Source: an uncultured Spirochaetaceae bacterium | GTDB taxonomy: Bacteria; Spirochaetota; Spirochaetia; Sphaerochaetales; Sphaerochaetaceae | Assembly: GCA_944389295.1 (NCBI GenBank) | Contig: CALXLV010000036.1 | Span: 1 to 52,445 of the forward strand | Direction of reading: 5' to 3' | Length of the DNA: 52,445 bases | Part shown: positions 8,254 through 16,950 of the stretch, piece after piece | Position numbering within the stretch: position 1 is the stretch's first letter | Layout of the letters: each line of letters opens with the position of its first letter | Made by a program: the position numbers and the translations under genes | The notes under the pieces: generated by a model | Seen by the model: only the letters and a program-made list of their open reading frames with translations | What the model was told of the DNA's origin: nothing | Databases searched by the model: none

Positions 8254-9186
8254 TTACTCTCCTTGCTTCGATGAAGCATCGTTTATCAAAAGGCGTGCAG
8301 GAGAGAATACACAGAGTCCCTGTTCCCTCTCGCCTCTTGCCTTTTCCTTGATCATCTTCAGCGCAGTACTCCAGAGATCAGGAGTGAATATCCGCAGCTC
8401 TATTCCCCTGCTCTTTTCTTCCAGCGGGAAGAAGTTATTGTAGATAATCACTACGGAATCAGCGCCTCTTTCATCGAGTGCCTTCAAAACACCCCGTCCT
8501 GTCTCCGTGTCAGAGACGAATATTCCGCTGGGGATCTCTGACATCTCCTGCAAAAGGGAATAACCGGATTCCTCATCCATCTTCCCAAGTCTGAACCACT
8601 CTTCCCTGTAGAGGTTCTCCCGTTCAAGAAGGGCCTTGAACTCCGCAGCCCTCCTTCTTCCAATAACTGATGTCCTGCGGTTGAATATGCCGCCTATATA
8701 TCCGATGCGGCTGATCGAGGCGGAAAGAAAGTAATCAAGAACCTGTCTTTCCGCATTGGGATAATCAACCATGATGGAGTCATAAGAATAATCTGAACCG
8801 CGGTTGTTTATCAGGAGAAGATTCGCAGTCTGCCTGTGGAAGTAGTCTATCTCTTCCTGAGAGAACTCTCCTAACGCAATGATCCCATCCAACCTCCCCT
8901 CCGCAGAGAGCGTGAGGCTTATACCGGCCGCTCTGGCCATGGGAACAAGATAATTAAGAAGCCTTTCCTCGAATCCCGGCTTATCCAGAGGGGAAAGCAC
9001 GAGCATGACGGAAAGCTGTGCGGCACGCCGCTGCCTTGGCGTCTTATACCCTTCTTTCTCCGCTTCGGCTTCGATAGCTGTCCTTACAGATTCCGTTACA
9101 GACAGCGTAGGATCTGCGTTGAGCACTCTCGATACCGTTGCGGCACTCACTCCGCAGATTCTGGCAATATCCTTCACTCCAGCCAT
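8254..9186 (-). CDS. LacI family transcriptional regulator
   Basis: A 310-residue repressor with an N-terminal helix-turn-helix (MAGVKDIARICGVSAATVSRVLN) followed by a periplasmic-binding-type sensor domain (IDGIIALG-like block, YIGGIFNRRTSVIGRRRAAEF). I choose 9186 as start because the HTH begins there and a -10 element lies six bases upstream; the frame stays open to an ATG at 9258, which would add 24 atypical residues. It is the first gene of the operon and so should be autoregulated. LacI proteins normally sense sugars, nucleosides or their phosphates, which hints at the importer's ligand. Confidence 0.88.
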   Translation of the reverse strand: MAGVKDIARICGVSAATVSRVLNADPTLSVTESVRTAIEAEAEKEGYKTPRQRRAAQLSVMLVLSPLDKPGFEERLLNYLVPMARAAGISLTLSAEGRLDGIIALGEFSQEEIDYFHRQTANLLLINNRGSDYSYDSIMVDYPNAERQVLDYFLSASISRIGYIGGIFNRRTSVIGRRRAAEFKALLERENLYREEWFRLGKMDEESGYSLLQEMSEIPSGIFVSDTETGRGVLKALDERGADSVVIIYNNFFPLEEKSRGIELRIFTPDLWSTALKMIKEKARGEREQGLCVFSPARLLINDASSKQGE

Positions 9187-9192
9187 AGCCCT

Positions 9193-9244
9193 ATTAGATA
9201 CGGACTTTGGAAGGACGTCAAATACTTTAGTAAAATTCAGTAAA
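9193..9244 (-). promoter_or_regulatory. promoter and candidate operator of the lacI-phn operon
   Basis: On the minus strand TTGACG (9216-9221) is followed after 17 nt by TCTAAT (9193-9198) and six bases later by the lacI start codon. Just upstream of the -35, TTTACTGAA and TTTACTAAA (9236-9244 and 9226-9234) form a direct repeat with a 10-bp period, a reasonable site for the LacI protein or an activator. No Shine-Dalgarno is present. Confidence 0.55.
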
Positions 9245-9330
9245 TTTTTAACACACACTTAACAAAGCCGAAACACAAAAGATCATTCTCACAATTGAAT
9301 CCTGGTCGAATACCGGCTGCTAAAAAACAA

Positions 9331-9354
9331 AGCCTTGTCATTTTTGACAAGGCT
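9331..9354 (-). terminator. intrinsic terminator of guaA
   Basis: A perfect 10-bp stem (AGCCTTGTCA with TGACAAGGCT) and 4-nt loop. On the minus strand it is followed by TTGTTTTTT. It lies 57 bases beyond the guaA stop and upstream of the lacI promoter. Confidence 0.9.
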
Positions 9355-9410
9355 AATCTTAGGTACTAAAAGAAATTATGAGTGATTTCTTAAGGAAGTA
9401 TATTGTCCTA

Positions 9411-10397
9411 CTACTCCCATTCTATCGTCCCGACCGGCTTCGGCGTCATGTCATAGCAGACTCTGTTGACACCTTCAACCTCATTGAGAATTCTATCGGT
9501 TATATGGGAAAGAAGAGCGAACGGAATATCCTCAACCGTTGCGGTCATAGCATCCTTTGTGTTAACAGCGCGGATTATCACAGGATACTCATAGCACCTC
9601 TTCCCGTTACGGATGCCGGTTGAACGGAAATCGGGAACAACTGTGAAATACTGCCACACCTTTCCCTCAAGACCATTTGCGGCGAACTCCTCCCTGAGAA
9701 TCGCATCGGAGTTTCGTACGCACTCAAGCCTGTCGCGGGTTATCGCCCCAAGGCATCTGACACCAAGACCGGGACCGGGGAACGGCTGTCTGTAAACCAT
9801 GCTGTCAGGAAGGCCAAGAGCCTTGCCGACCACTCTTACCTCATCCTTGAAGAGGAATTTAAGCGGCTCCACAAGCTCGAACTTCAGATCATCAGGAAGC
9901 CCGCCGACATTGTGATGCGCCTTCACGCCGTCACTCTCAAGAATGTCAGGGTATATCGTTCCCTGTGCCAGAAAACCGATTCCATCGAGCTTTCTCGCCT
10001 CTTCCTCAAAAACCCTTATGAACTCAGCTCCGATGATCTTTCTCTTCTGCTCCGGCTCCTGAACTCCCGCAAGTTTATCAAGGAAGCGGTCAACGGCATC
10101 AACATAGATGAGATTGGCATCCATCTCATGCCTGAACACCTGAACAACCTGCTCCGGCTCGCCCTTTCTGAGAAGCCCGTGATTGACATGCACGCATACA
10201 AGATTCTTGCCGATCGCCTTTATCAGAAGCGCCGCAACAACAGAAGAATCCACTCCTCCGGAGAGGGCAAGAAGAACCTTGCCGGTGCCTACCTGCTTCC
10301 TGACAGCCTCGACTTCATTCTCAATAAAAGCATTCGCAAGCTCCGCTGTCGTTATCCTCTCCATATCGGCAGGCCTTACATTCTTACAGGAATCCAT
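9411..10397 (-). CDS. guaA: GMP synthase, ATP-pyrophosphatase and dimerisation domains only
   Basis: A 328-residue enzyme of purine synthesis that aminates XMP to GMP. The PP-loop LLALSGGVDSSV is near residue 43, QGTIYPDILES and FPGPGLGVRCLG mark the N-type ATPase domain, and KPVGTIEWE is the canonical C-terminus. The roughly 190-residue N-terminal glutaminase (GATase I) domain of ordinary bacterial GuaA is absent. The start at 10397 follows AGGAGG and precludes a hidden N-terminus. A separate glutaminase subunit may be encoded elsewhere, as in archaeal two-subunit enzymes, or the enzyme may use ammonia. Confidence 0.9.
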   Translation of the reverse strand: MDSCKNVRPADMERITTAELANAFIENEVEAVRKQVGTGKVLLALSGGVDSSVVAALLIKAIGKNLVCVHVNHGLLRKGEPEQVVQVFRHEMDANLIYVDAVDRFLDKLAGVQEPEQKRKIIGAEFIRVFEEEARKLDGIGFLAQGTIYPDILESDGVKAHHNVGGLPDDLKFELVEPLKFLFKDEVRVVGKALGLPDSMVYRQPFPGPGLGVRCLGAITRDRLECVRNSDAILREEFAANGLEGKVWQYFTVVPDFRSTGIRNGKRCYEYPVIIRAVNTKDAMTATVEDIPFALLSHITDRILNEVEGVNRVCYDMTPKPVGTIEWE

Positions 10398-10659
10398 AAA
10401 TCCTCCTAACAATAAAGCCCGCAAGCGAGCTCTCAGTATGATCATCCCGTCTCAGGAAACTTTCACGTTCCCGTCCGCACAATGATAGCATAAGCATTAT
10501 AGCGTTTTCAGCAGAGACAGCGCAGCCCCTGGAGGGCTGAAGGCAGAAGATAAACCGCTATGATAGTAACCAGTCATAACAATATCCCCTGCCTCAGATT
10601 CAATCACAGAACACAGCGGAAAATCTTCAAACAAGCTCTTATTCTCCTGTTTCCGCCGT
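10398..10659. other. intergenic region between beta-glucuronidase gene and guaA
   Basis: It holds the guaA leader and promoter (candidate TATAAT or TATCAT boxes at 10485-10500 on the minus strand) and a CAGCCC-TCCA-GGGCTG type hairpin near 10525-10545 that could end the beta-glucuronidase transcript, though it lacks a T-tract. A 63-codon minus-strand frame here overlaps the upstream gene and looks fortuitous. Confidence 0.4.
10411..10430 (-). promoter_or_regulatory. attenuator-like hairpin before guaA
   Basis: Read on the minus strand, GCTCG-CTTG-CGGGC is followed by TTTATTGTT and then the guaA Shine-Dalgarno. About 75 nt of leader lies upstream, containing a second hairpin (GGGAAC with GTTTCC, about 10450-10470) and a likely -10 at about 10488. 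The layout suggests attenuation of guaA, but I do not recognise a known purine riboswitch. Confidence 0.4.
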
Positions 10660-12492
10660 TCATACCCGTTTCTCTGATTTGTAATCAAGAGGAAGGCTGT
10701 CCCACCTCTTTTTAATCAGGAAGGCCACCTCCTTAGGCTGTCTCTCCCTTGTGAAAATTCCCTTGCGGTTGCCGTTTACCCGCATCAACCCCTCGGTTGT
10801 CTGGAAATCCGCGAAGGCCCATGCCTGCTCACCCTTCACGAAATCATAGGAATCAAAGACACGGTGAAGCATCTCAAACACCTCGTTCTGGTACTCCTGC
10901 GACCACATGACCGACGGCAGCTTGTGCTCCGCAGGATAAGTGTCCGCACCGTATTCAGAGAAGATGAAGGGCTTATTGAGATTCAGAGCCTTCCACTTGT
11001 CCATCTCCTCCCTGAACATGATCTCGGCATCGGAAATCTCATACCCGCCTTTGATATACCATCCGTAATACCTGTTGAGGGCAAGGAAATCCGGAAGATG
11101 GATGCACTGGCATTTCTCAGGACTTGAACTTACCTCCATAGCGAATGTCCTCGGCCTCTTCTGAGGATCAAGCTCCCTCGCCGTATTGAACACCTCAGTG
11201 AAATACGGCACGCAGTTCTCCTCAGAAGTCTCTGGTTCATTCATCAGGCTCCATGCAATGACGCTGGGATGGTTCTTGTCCCTTGCAATCATCTCCTCCA
11301 CAGCTCTGAGATGGGCCTTGAGAAGAACAGGCGTCGTCGGCTTTGAGAAGAAGGAGCGGGCGCCTTTCCCCGTTCCTGCATCAAGGAAGTTCGCAAGGCT
11401 TTCGAAAAGGCCGACGGCGGGAACCTCGTCTATGATCAGGAAACCTTCCCTGTCCGCCAGTCTGTAGACTTCCTCGTCATATGGATAGTGCGATGTGCGG
11501 AATGAGTTGGCTCCGATCCACTTCATTAGCTCGAAATCCCGCTTCATCACACCTATGTTGAAACCGCGGCCGACAATATCACTGTCCTCATGCTTGCCGA
11601 ATCCTTTGAAATATACAGGACGGCCGTTTATGAGTATCTCGGTTCCTTCAATCCTGACCTCCCTGATGCCGACAGGAAGATCGTAAGTATCAAGAAGGAC
11701 ATCTCCGGAAGAAAGTCTGACGGAGAATCTGTAGAGATATGCATCCCTCACCTGCCAGAGATGCGCATCGGAGAGCTTTATGATGCCCGAGCTGCCAGAG
11801 GCCTCCGCGACCTTCTTCCCATCCTCATCAAAAAGCGAAAGTGATACATCGCCATCACCCGTCGTTCTGACACTATAGCCTATCTCCGCATCGCATCCTG
11901 AAACGGAATAGGTCAGATCTATATCGAAAATACTTGCTTTAGGAAGCGACATGAGCCAGACGGAACGGTTGAGCCCGGAGTAGTTGTAGAAATCAAAATA
12001 AGGCTTCGATATCTTCTTCCCGTTCTTCAGCACCTTTGTGCATCCGCAGGGGATATTCGTCTCAGTAAGCTCGTTGTTCACCTTCACGACAACCTTGCAG
12101 AGAGAACCTGACACAGCCTCTTCCGGCACAGCCGCAAGGAACGGCAGGAACCCGCCCTCATGCTCTCCGGCTTTCTTCCCGTTTATATAGACAGCCGCAC
12201 GATGCGCCGCGGCTCCGAAACGGAGGAACACGCAGGAACCTTTCATCGCTGCAGGAACAACGAAATCCGTCTCATACCAGACATCGCCGGTAAACTCCCT
12301 TATGTCCTTATCCGTATAGAAATCCTGAAAGCTCGCAGGAACAGGAATCATCTCATTTCCCGGAAGTCCGGCGAACCATCCCTCCTTCTCTCCGATGCCG
12401 TCAAAATCAATTCTGAACTTCCACATTCCGTCCAGCTTCATCGCACATCTTGTGGATGTGCTGATTGGATAAAGCAAAGAGTACTCAAGCAT
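10660..12492 (-). CDS. uidA: beta-glucuronidase, glycoside hydrolase family 2
   Basis: A 610-residue GH2 enzyme: sugar-binding domain (1-180), immunoglobulin-like domain (180-275) and TIM barrel (275-600). The acid/base glutamate is in SLMNEPET and the nucleophile in FSEYGADTY. The tripeptide N-R-K in GNRKGIFTRERQPK is the NxK motif that recognises the glucuronate carboxylate and distinguishes beta-glucuronidases from beta-galactosidases. There is no signal peptide, so it is intracellular. AGGAGG lies five bases before ATG. It fits a gut bacterium using glucuronides from host or diet; no transporter gene is adjacent. Confidence 0.9.
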   Translation of the reverse strand: MLEYSLLYPISTSTRCAMKLDGMWKFRIDFDGIGEKEGWFAGLPGNEMIPVPASFQDFYTDKDIREFTGDVWYETDFVVPAAMKGSCVFLRFGAAAHRAAVYINGKKAGEHEGGFLPFLAAVPEEAVSGSLCKVVVKVNNELTETNIPCGCTKVLKNGKKISKPYFDFYNYSGLNRSVWLMSLPKASIFDIDLTYSVSGCDAEIGYSVRTTGDGDVSLSLFDEDGKKVAEASGSSGIIKLSDAHLWQVRDAYLYRFSVRLSSGDVLLDTYDLPVGIREVRIEGTEILINGRPVYFKGFGKHEDSDIVGRGFNIGVMKRDFELMKWIGANSFRTSHYPYDEEVYRLADREGFLIIDEVPAVGLFESLANFLDAGTGKGARSFFSKPTTPVLLKAHLRAVEEMIARDKNHPSVIAWSLMNEPETSEENCVPYFTEVFNTARELDPQKRPRTFAMEVSSSPEKCQCIHLPDFLALNRYYGWYIKGGYEISDAEIMFREEMDKWKALNLNKPFIFSEYGADTYPAEHKLPSVMWSQEYQNEVFEMLHRVFDSYDFVKGEQAWAFADFQTTEGLMRVNGNRKGIFTRERQPKEVAFLIKKRWDSLPLDYKSEKRV

Positions 12493-12762
12493 AGCAGCCT
12501 CCTGCCCCAGATTCTATCATAACAAAGCGTATTTCCTCCTCTATTCCGTCATATTGGTTGAAATATAAGCATCGTCTCCAGGTCCTTAGGCTGCAGGGTA
12601 CAGCATGATATGAAATATTCGGTACATATTTTATTGCATAAATTATATCCAAATAAGGAATATTATATTGTATAAGTATATCACGGCAAAAGGAACAAGC
12701 GGACTCAATCAACGGGCTTGGTTATTAATCATCATGAAGTTATACTCACAGAGGGAAATGCG
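12493..12762. promoter_or_regulatory. divergent AT-rich promoter region
   Basis: The stretch between the beta-glucuronidase gene and gtrA. Around 12630-12680 it is very AT-rich, and on the plus strand TTGCAT followed by TATATT and TATAAG-like hexamers could serve gtrA. I see no RNA gene or conserved operator in it. Confidence 0.35.
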
Positions 12763-13161
12763 ATGAGAATACATAAGGATTTCTTCATCTACTGCATATT
12801 CGGAGCCATGGCAACGCTGGTGAACATGGGAAGCTATGAGCTTCTCTACGCAAAAGCAGGGCTTGCCAACACGCCGTCTGTTGTTATCGCATGGTTTCTG
12901 GCTGTCACATTCGCATTCTTTACGAACAAGTACATTGTCTTTCATCAGAAAGGTGCGGAGAACAGACTAAGCATCCAGGCAGAACTGCTCTCCTTCTATA
13001 TATGCAGGGCTGCAAGCGGGGTGCTTGATATCGCAATAATGTTCACTGCTGTCGATCTCCTTGACCTGAACCACACGCTCTGGAAGTTCATCTCAAATCT
13101 CGCAATGGGAATCTGCAACTATCTGGCCGGCCGCCTCTTCATCTTCGCGAAGAAAAAGTGA
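12763..13161 (+). CDS. GtrA family membrane protein
   Basis: A 132-residue protein with four transmembrane helices (about residues 8-28, 38-58, 78-98 and 105-125), as in the GtrA/DPMS1 family thought to flip or support polyprenyl-linked sugars. FAFFTNKYIVF and AGRLFIFAKKK are the two family blocks with conserved N-K/R pairs. The start at 12763 is preferred over 12718 because GAGGG precedes it and the protein then begins directly with the first helix. No glycosyltransferase partner is adjacent. Confidence 0.85.
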   Translation: MRIHKDFFIYCIFGAMATLVNMGSYELLYAKAGLANTPSVVIAWFLAVTFAFFTNKYIVFHQKGAENRLSIQAELLSFYICRAASGVLDIAIMFTAVDLLDLNHTLWKFISNLAMGICNYLAGRLFIFAKKK

Positions 13162-13186
13162 AGGGCCCTCAGCAAAGCCCCTCACT
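13150..13186 (-). terminator. terminator of thrC
   Basis: An inverted repeat (13157-13166 with 13177-13186, one mismatch) inside and just after the gtrA stop codon. On the minus strand the stem is followed by CTTTTTC, so it should terminate thrC transcription; it may also serve gtrA in the other direction. Confidence 0.65.
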
Positions 13187-13221
13187 TCTCAAAGAATATC
13201 GAAATCATGAATCACGGAATT

Positions 13222-14481
13222 TCAGCGATTCTCAAACAGCAGGTGGTAATCAGCAGCAATATGCTTAGCCTTCGACGGCTTCTGCATTATCTCGTAGAGG
13301 CTCTTCGGAATAGCGATCGTCCTGCCGATGATCGGCTCAACTGTATCGCTGAACTTGGCAGGATGTGCTGTTGAGACAACAATCGAATGCGCCTCCTCAA
13401 CATGATCACGTCTGACGCGTTCTCCGCAGGCCGTGTGAGGACAGATGACGTAGCCGGACTCATCATAGACTTCCTTTATTGTTTTCCTTATCTCATCATC
13501 GGAGACGGAATAGACGGGAACATTGCTTCTGAATGAATCGAAGTCAGGAAAGAGAGCGAAGAGGCGCTCGATATTCGACGGTGCGCCGACATCCATCGCA
13601 TTTGCAAGGGTCTTAACGGAGGCGCGTGGTTCATACTTTCCAGTGGCGATGTAATCCGTCAGCGGTCTGTTCGCGTTCGCCGCAAGGACAATCCTCTTTA
13701 TGGGAGCGCCCATGGCCTTTGCCCAGTAGGCTCCGGTGGCGTTGCCTACGTTGCCGGAAGGAATGACAATCACAGGCTCCTCGCCGTATTCAAGTTTGTA
13801 GAGCGAGGAGGCATAGACATAATATGCCATCTGGGGAAGAAGGCGTCCGAGATTGATCGAGTTGGCACTGGAAAGCCCTGAGAGGGAGGAATCCATGAAA
13901 GCCTCCTTAACCATTCTCTGACAATCATCAAACGTACCCTCGACCTCGAAGCTCTCAACATTTCCGTCCCAGCCCGTAAGCTGCAGCTCCTGGCGTCTTG
14001 AGACTCTGCCCCTCGGGAAGAGAACCTTCACAGAAAGATGATTCCTGCCGTGGAAAGCCGAGGCCACCGCACCGCCCGTATCACCAGATGTAGCAACAAG
14101 TATTGTGAGATCCATGCCGCGCTTCTCAAGCAGCTTCTCCATCGAGAACGCGAGGAAACGCGCGCCGAAATCCTTGAATGCGGCAGTCGGTCCGTAGTAG
14201 AGCTCAAGCGTATCCTTTCCATCCGCATGGTGGAACGGAACGGGGAAGCTGAACGCCGAACGGCATATCTCCTCCAGATCATCCTCGAGCTCATCACCTT
14301 CGAAGAACGGAAGCATGGCAGAATACATCGCATACCATGCGCCCTTCGTAAGCGTGAAGGACGGAGAGAGCTTGGGCATCTCGCGCGGAATGAAGAGCCC
14401 GCCGTCAGGACACAGTCCCTTGAGAATCGCCGCAGATGCGGAAAACGGCTCGCTTCCCGACCTTGTTGAAATGTATTCCAT
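13222..14481 (-). CDS. thrC: threonine synthase
   Basis: A 419-residue PLP enzyme converting O-phosphohomoserine to threonine. The N-terminal block STRSGSEPFSASAAILKGL and the PLP lysine in PTAAFKDFGARF (about residue 102) are diagnostic. The phosphate-binding loop is PSGNVGNATGAYWAK. AAGGAGG stands four bases before ATG. It follows thrA with a 29-nt gap, giving a thrA-thrC unit; homoserine kinase (thrB) is not in the window. Confidence 0.95.
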   Translation of the reverse strand: MEYISTRSGSEPFSASAAILKGLCPDGGLFIPREMPKLSPSFTLTKGAWYAMYSAMLPFFEGDELEDDLEEICRSAFSFPVPFHHADGKDTLELYYGPTAAFKDFGARFLAFSMEKLLEKRGMDLTILVATSGDTGGAVASAFHGRNHLSVKVLFPRGRVSRRQELQLTGWDGNVESFEVEGTFDDCQRMVKEAFMDSSLSGLSSANSINLGRLLPQMAYYVYASSLYKLEYGEEPVIVIPSGNVGNATGAYWAKAMGAPIKRIVLAANANRPLTDYIATGKYEPRASVKTLANAMDVGAPSNIERLFALFPDFDSFRSNVPVYSVSDDEIRKTIKEVYDESGYVICPHTACGERVRRDHVEEAHSIVVSTAHPAKFSDTVEPIIGRTIAIPKSLYEIMQKPSKAKHIAADYHLLFENR

Positions 14482-14510
14482 ATTGCCTCCTTGTCAGTTC
14501 TGCCAGCAGA

Positions 14511-16910
14511 TCAGACCTTTGAACCAAGATATGCGCTCAGGCGCAGTATATCAGAGAACACACCGCCTGCCGTGACATCAGGACCGGCTCCCGGCCCCTT
14601 TATCACCAGAGGCTGACTGTCGTAGCGCATCGTGCGGAAAGCTATGACGTTGTCAGTGCCTTTTGCCTGCGAGAACGGATGATCCTCAGGATACTCCGAA
14701 AGAGAGACGGAGCATACCCCGCCGTCGACTTTTCCTACATATCTGAGCTTCATTCCTCTGGATGCGGCATCCTTATAGAGCGAAAGCATGTGATCATCCA
14801 TCTCCGGAAGCCGTCTCATGAACTCCTCGCTTGTCAGCGAGCGCATCTCCTCTGGGAAAAGCGGCTGCACGGGGATATCTGAGACCTCCGTGTGATAGCC
14901 AAGCTCGCGGGCAAGTATTACTGTCTTTCTTGCAACATCCATTCCCGAGAGATCATCGCGGGGATCAGGCTCGGTATATCCGAGAGACTTCGCCTTCTTC
15001 ACAAGCTCAGAGAACGGAACGGTGCCGTCATATTCGGAGAAGAGCCAGCAGAGCGTACCTGATACCATGCCCTCCACCGTGATCACCCTGTCTCCCGTCT
15101 CTCTGAGGTCGCGGAGTGTGCAGATCACGGGAAGGCCTGCACCGACTGTCGTCTCATAGAGGAACTTCCTGCCTGTATCTCGGGAAGCGGCCATGAGCGA
15201 TGAGTAGTAATCATATGGCCCGGAGCCGGCCTTCTTGTTCGGGGTGACGATATGGAAGCCTTCCTTTATGAATTTCAGGTACTGCATTGCCCTGGATTCC
15301 GAGGAAGTGCAGTCCACGATGACGCGGTGGGGATAATAAGGAGCGCCAACATGGGAAAGGAAGATGTTCTCGTTATATGCGACAGAGCTCTCCTTGAAGG
15401 AATCCCGCCAGTTCGAGAGGCTGATGCCTTCCTCGGAGATGAGCATCCTTTTCGATGTCGCGATTCCGCGGACGCGGATATCGAGATCGAAATCGCGGCG
15501 GAGCCTGTCGCTCTCGGACGCAAGCTGGTCAAGAAGCGTGCCGCCGATGTTTCCCGGTCCGAAAAGACCGATGGACAGAGTCTGCGCGGAGAGGAAGAAC
15601 GATGAATGGAGAGCCCTGAGAGCCTTTCCGCTCTCAGCTTCGCTTATCACAGCGCTTATATTCCTTTCAGAGGAGCCCTGTGCGATGGCCCTGATGTTCA
15701 CGCCGGCACGGGCAAGGGATGAGAAGAACTTTCCCGCAACGCCGAGGTGTCCGGGCATTCCCTCTCCGACAGCGGCGAGAATTGCAAGTCCGCTCTCCGA
15801 TGCGATCTCGGAAAGCCCGCCGGAGGCTATCTCATGGGAGAACTCCGAACGCAGTATCCTCTGAGCAGGAACCGCCTCTTTCTGGGGAACTGCGAAGCAG
15901 ATCGAGAACTCCGACGAAGCCTGTGAGATGAATATGACCGATATTCCCTCGTTTCTCAGGGCAGTGAAGAGCCGGGACGAGAAGCCAGGCACTCCCGACA
16001 TTCCCGCACCCTCGACATTTATCATCGCGACGCTGCGCACGACGGAGAACCCCTTCACAGGCGTACCGTCATCGACAGGCTCTCCGGTAATGAGCGTACC
16101 CTCGTCGTCCATATCCCCCCAGTAGCGCAGCGTAATGGGCACGCCCTTGTCTGCAGCGGGCTGGAATGACTGCGGGTGTATGATCGGAGCGCCGAAGAAC
16201 GAAAGCTCCGTCGCCTCATTGTAAGTCAGGTTCTTTATTACTGGAGCTGAGGGAACGTCACGGCGCGATGCTGTGGCAAGCAGCGAACGGTTGTTCCAGA
16301 ATGTTACCGGCGCGGAATGGCTTCTTGCGATAAGGGAGGCAGTGTACTCGCTCTCTCCTTCCTTCCGCATTTTTCCCGAGGCATCTGATGTCAGCTCCGT
16401 CATGTAGAGCTCGCCTGATACGAATACCGCTCCTGCTGGGAAACTGCTGCAGTCTATCGCCTCGCGCGGCTGCATCGTTGTGCACTCAATCCCCTCCTCC
16501 GTGAAGAGAGCCGAGAGAAGATCCGAGACAAAAGTGCTGGTCATGGTGCCGAAATGGCGTACCGCAGATTCAGGAACATCACGCAGAAGCCACAGTGCAC
16601 GGAGTATATCCTCTGCGACTGAAAATGATGCATTCATCCTCTCCTGGACCTTCCCGGGATCGGAAAGGGTGTTCTCCGCAAGCTCGTTCCATATGCTCTG
16701 GCTCTTCTCAAGTCTTGACCACAGCTTCTCGTCGTTCTTTGCGGCAGCCTCAAGAAGAGATGAAAGAGAGAGTTCAGTGGACGATACCGGCGACAGGACG
16801 AATACCTGTGTATCCTCCGTTCCTCTTCTGTAAAGCGTGAGAAGCCTGCGCTCCCCACTGCTGTTGCTGAGCATGGAGCCCTCAAGGGCATGGATGCGGA
16901 TTCCGGGCAT
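14511..16910 (-). CDS. thrA: ThrA-type homoserine dehydrogenase with degenerate aspartokinase domain
   Basis: A 799-residue protein with the length and order of aspartokinase I-homoserine dehydrogenase I. The C-terminal dehydrogenase is intact: NAD(P) loop GLFGPGNIGGTLL near 450, VTPNKKAGSGPYDYY with the catalytic lysine, and DPRDDLSGMDVARK. Two ACT regions are recognisable (FISQASSEFSICFAVP and IRAIAQGSSERNISAV). The kinase half lacks the N-terminal KFGGTS lysine motif, has GESEYTA where GRNGSDYSA is expected, and lacks the WTDVDG block. The start at 16910 follows GGAGG. I infer a working dehydrogenase whose kinase part is regulatory or dead, so a separate LysC should exist. Confidence 0.9.
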   Translation of the reverse strand: MPGIRIHALEGSMLSNSSGERRLLTLYRRGTEDTQVFVLSPVSSTELSLSSLLEAAAKNDEKLWSRLEKSQSIWNELAENTLSDPGKVQERMNASFSVAEDILRALWLLRDVPESAVRHFGTMTSTFVSDLLSALFTEEGIECTTMQPREAIDCSSFPAGAVFVSGELYMTELTSDASGKMRKEGESEYTASLIARSHSAPVTFWNNRSLLATASRRDVPSAPVIKNLTYNEATELSFFGAPIIHPQSFQPAADKGVPITLRYWGDMDDEGTLITGEPVDDGTPVKGFSVVRSVAMINVEGAGMSGVPGFSSRLFTALRNEGISVIFISQASSEFSICFAVPQKEAVPAQRILRSEFSHEIASGGLSEIASESGLAILAAVGEGMPGHLGVAGKFFSSLARAGVNIRAIAQGSSERNISAVISEAESGKALRALHSSFFLSAQTLSIGLFGPGNIGGTLLDQLASESDRLRRDFDLDIRVRGIATSKRMLISEEGISLSNWRDSFKESSVAYNENIFLSHVGAPYYPHRVIVDCTSSESRAMQYLKFIKEGFHIVTPNKKAGSGPYDYYSSLMAASRDTGRKFLYETTVGAGLPVICTLRDLRETGDRVITVEGMVSGTLCWLFSEYDGTVPFSELVKKAKSLGYTEPDPRDDLSGMDVARKTVILARELGYHTEVSDIPVQPLFPEEMRSLTSEEFMRRLPEMDDHMLSLYKDAASRGMKLRYVGKVDGGVCSVSLSEYPEDHPFSQAKGTDNVIAFRTMRYDSQPLVIKGPGAGPDVTAGGVFSDILRLSAYLGSKV

Positions 16911-16927
16911 CTTAACCTCCATATTTA

Positions 16928-16950
16928 CAAAAAGCTCCCTTTCGGGAGCT
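16928..16950 (-). terminator. strong hairpin between rpmB and thrA
   Basis: On the minus strand AGCTCCC-GAAA-GGGAGCT is followed by TTTTT. It lies 20 bases after the rpmB stop and only about 18 bases before the thrA start. It is a good intrinsic terminator for rpmB, and it raises the question of where thrA transcription begins. Confidence 0.85.

Noticed and set aside
10497..10688. 63-codon minus-strand frame between the beta-glucuronidase gene and guaA
   Set aside because: It starts out of frame inside the end of the beta-glucuronidase gene, has no Shine-Dalgarno or recognisable motif, and runs through hairpins.
12718..12945. A second gene on the minus strand opposite gtrA
   Set aside because: Frame has no family resemblance and overlaps a clear GtrA gene.
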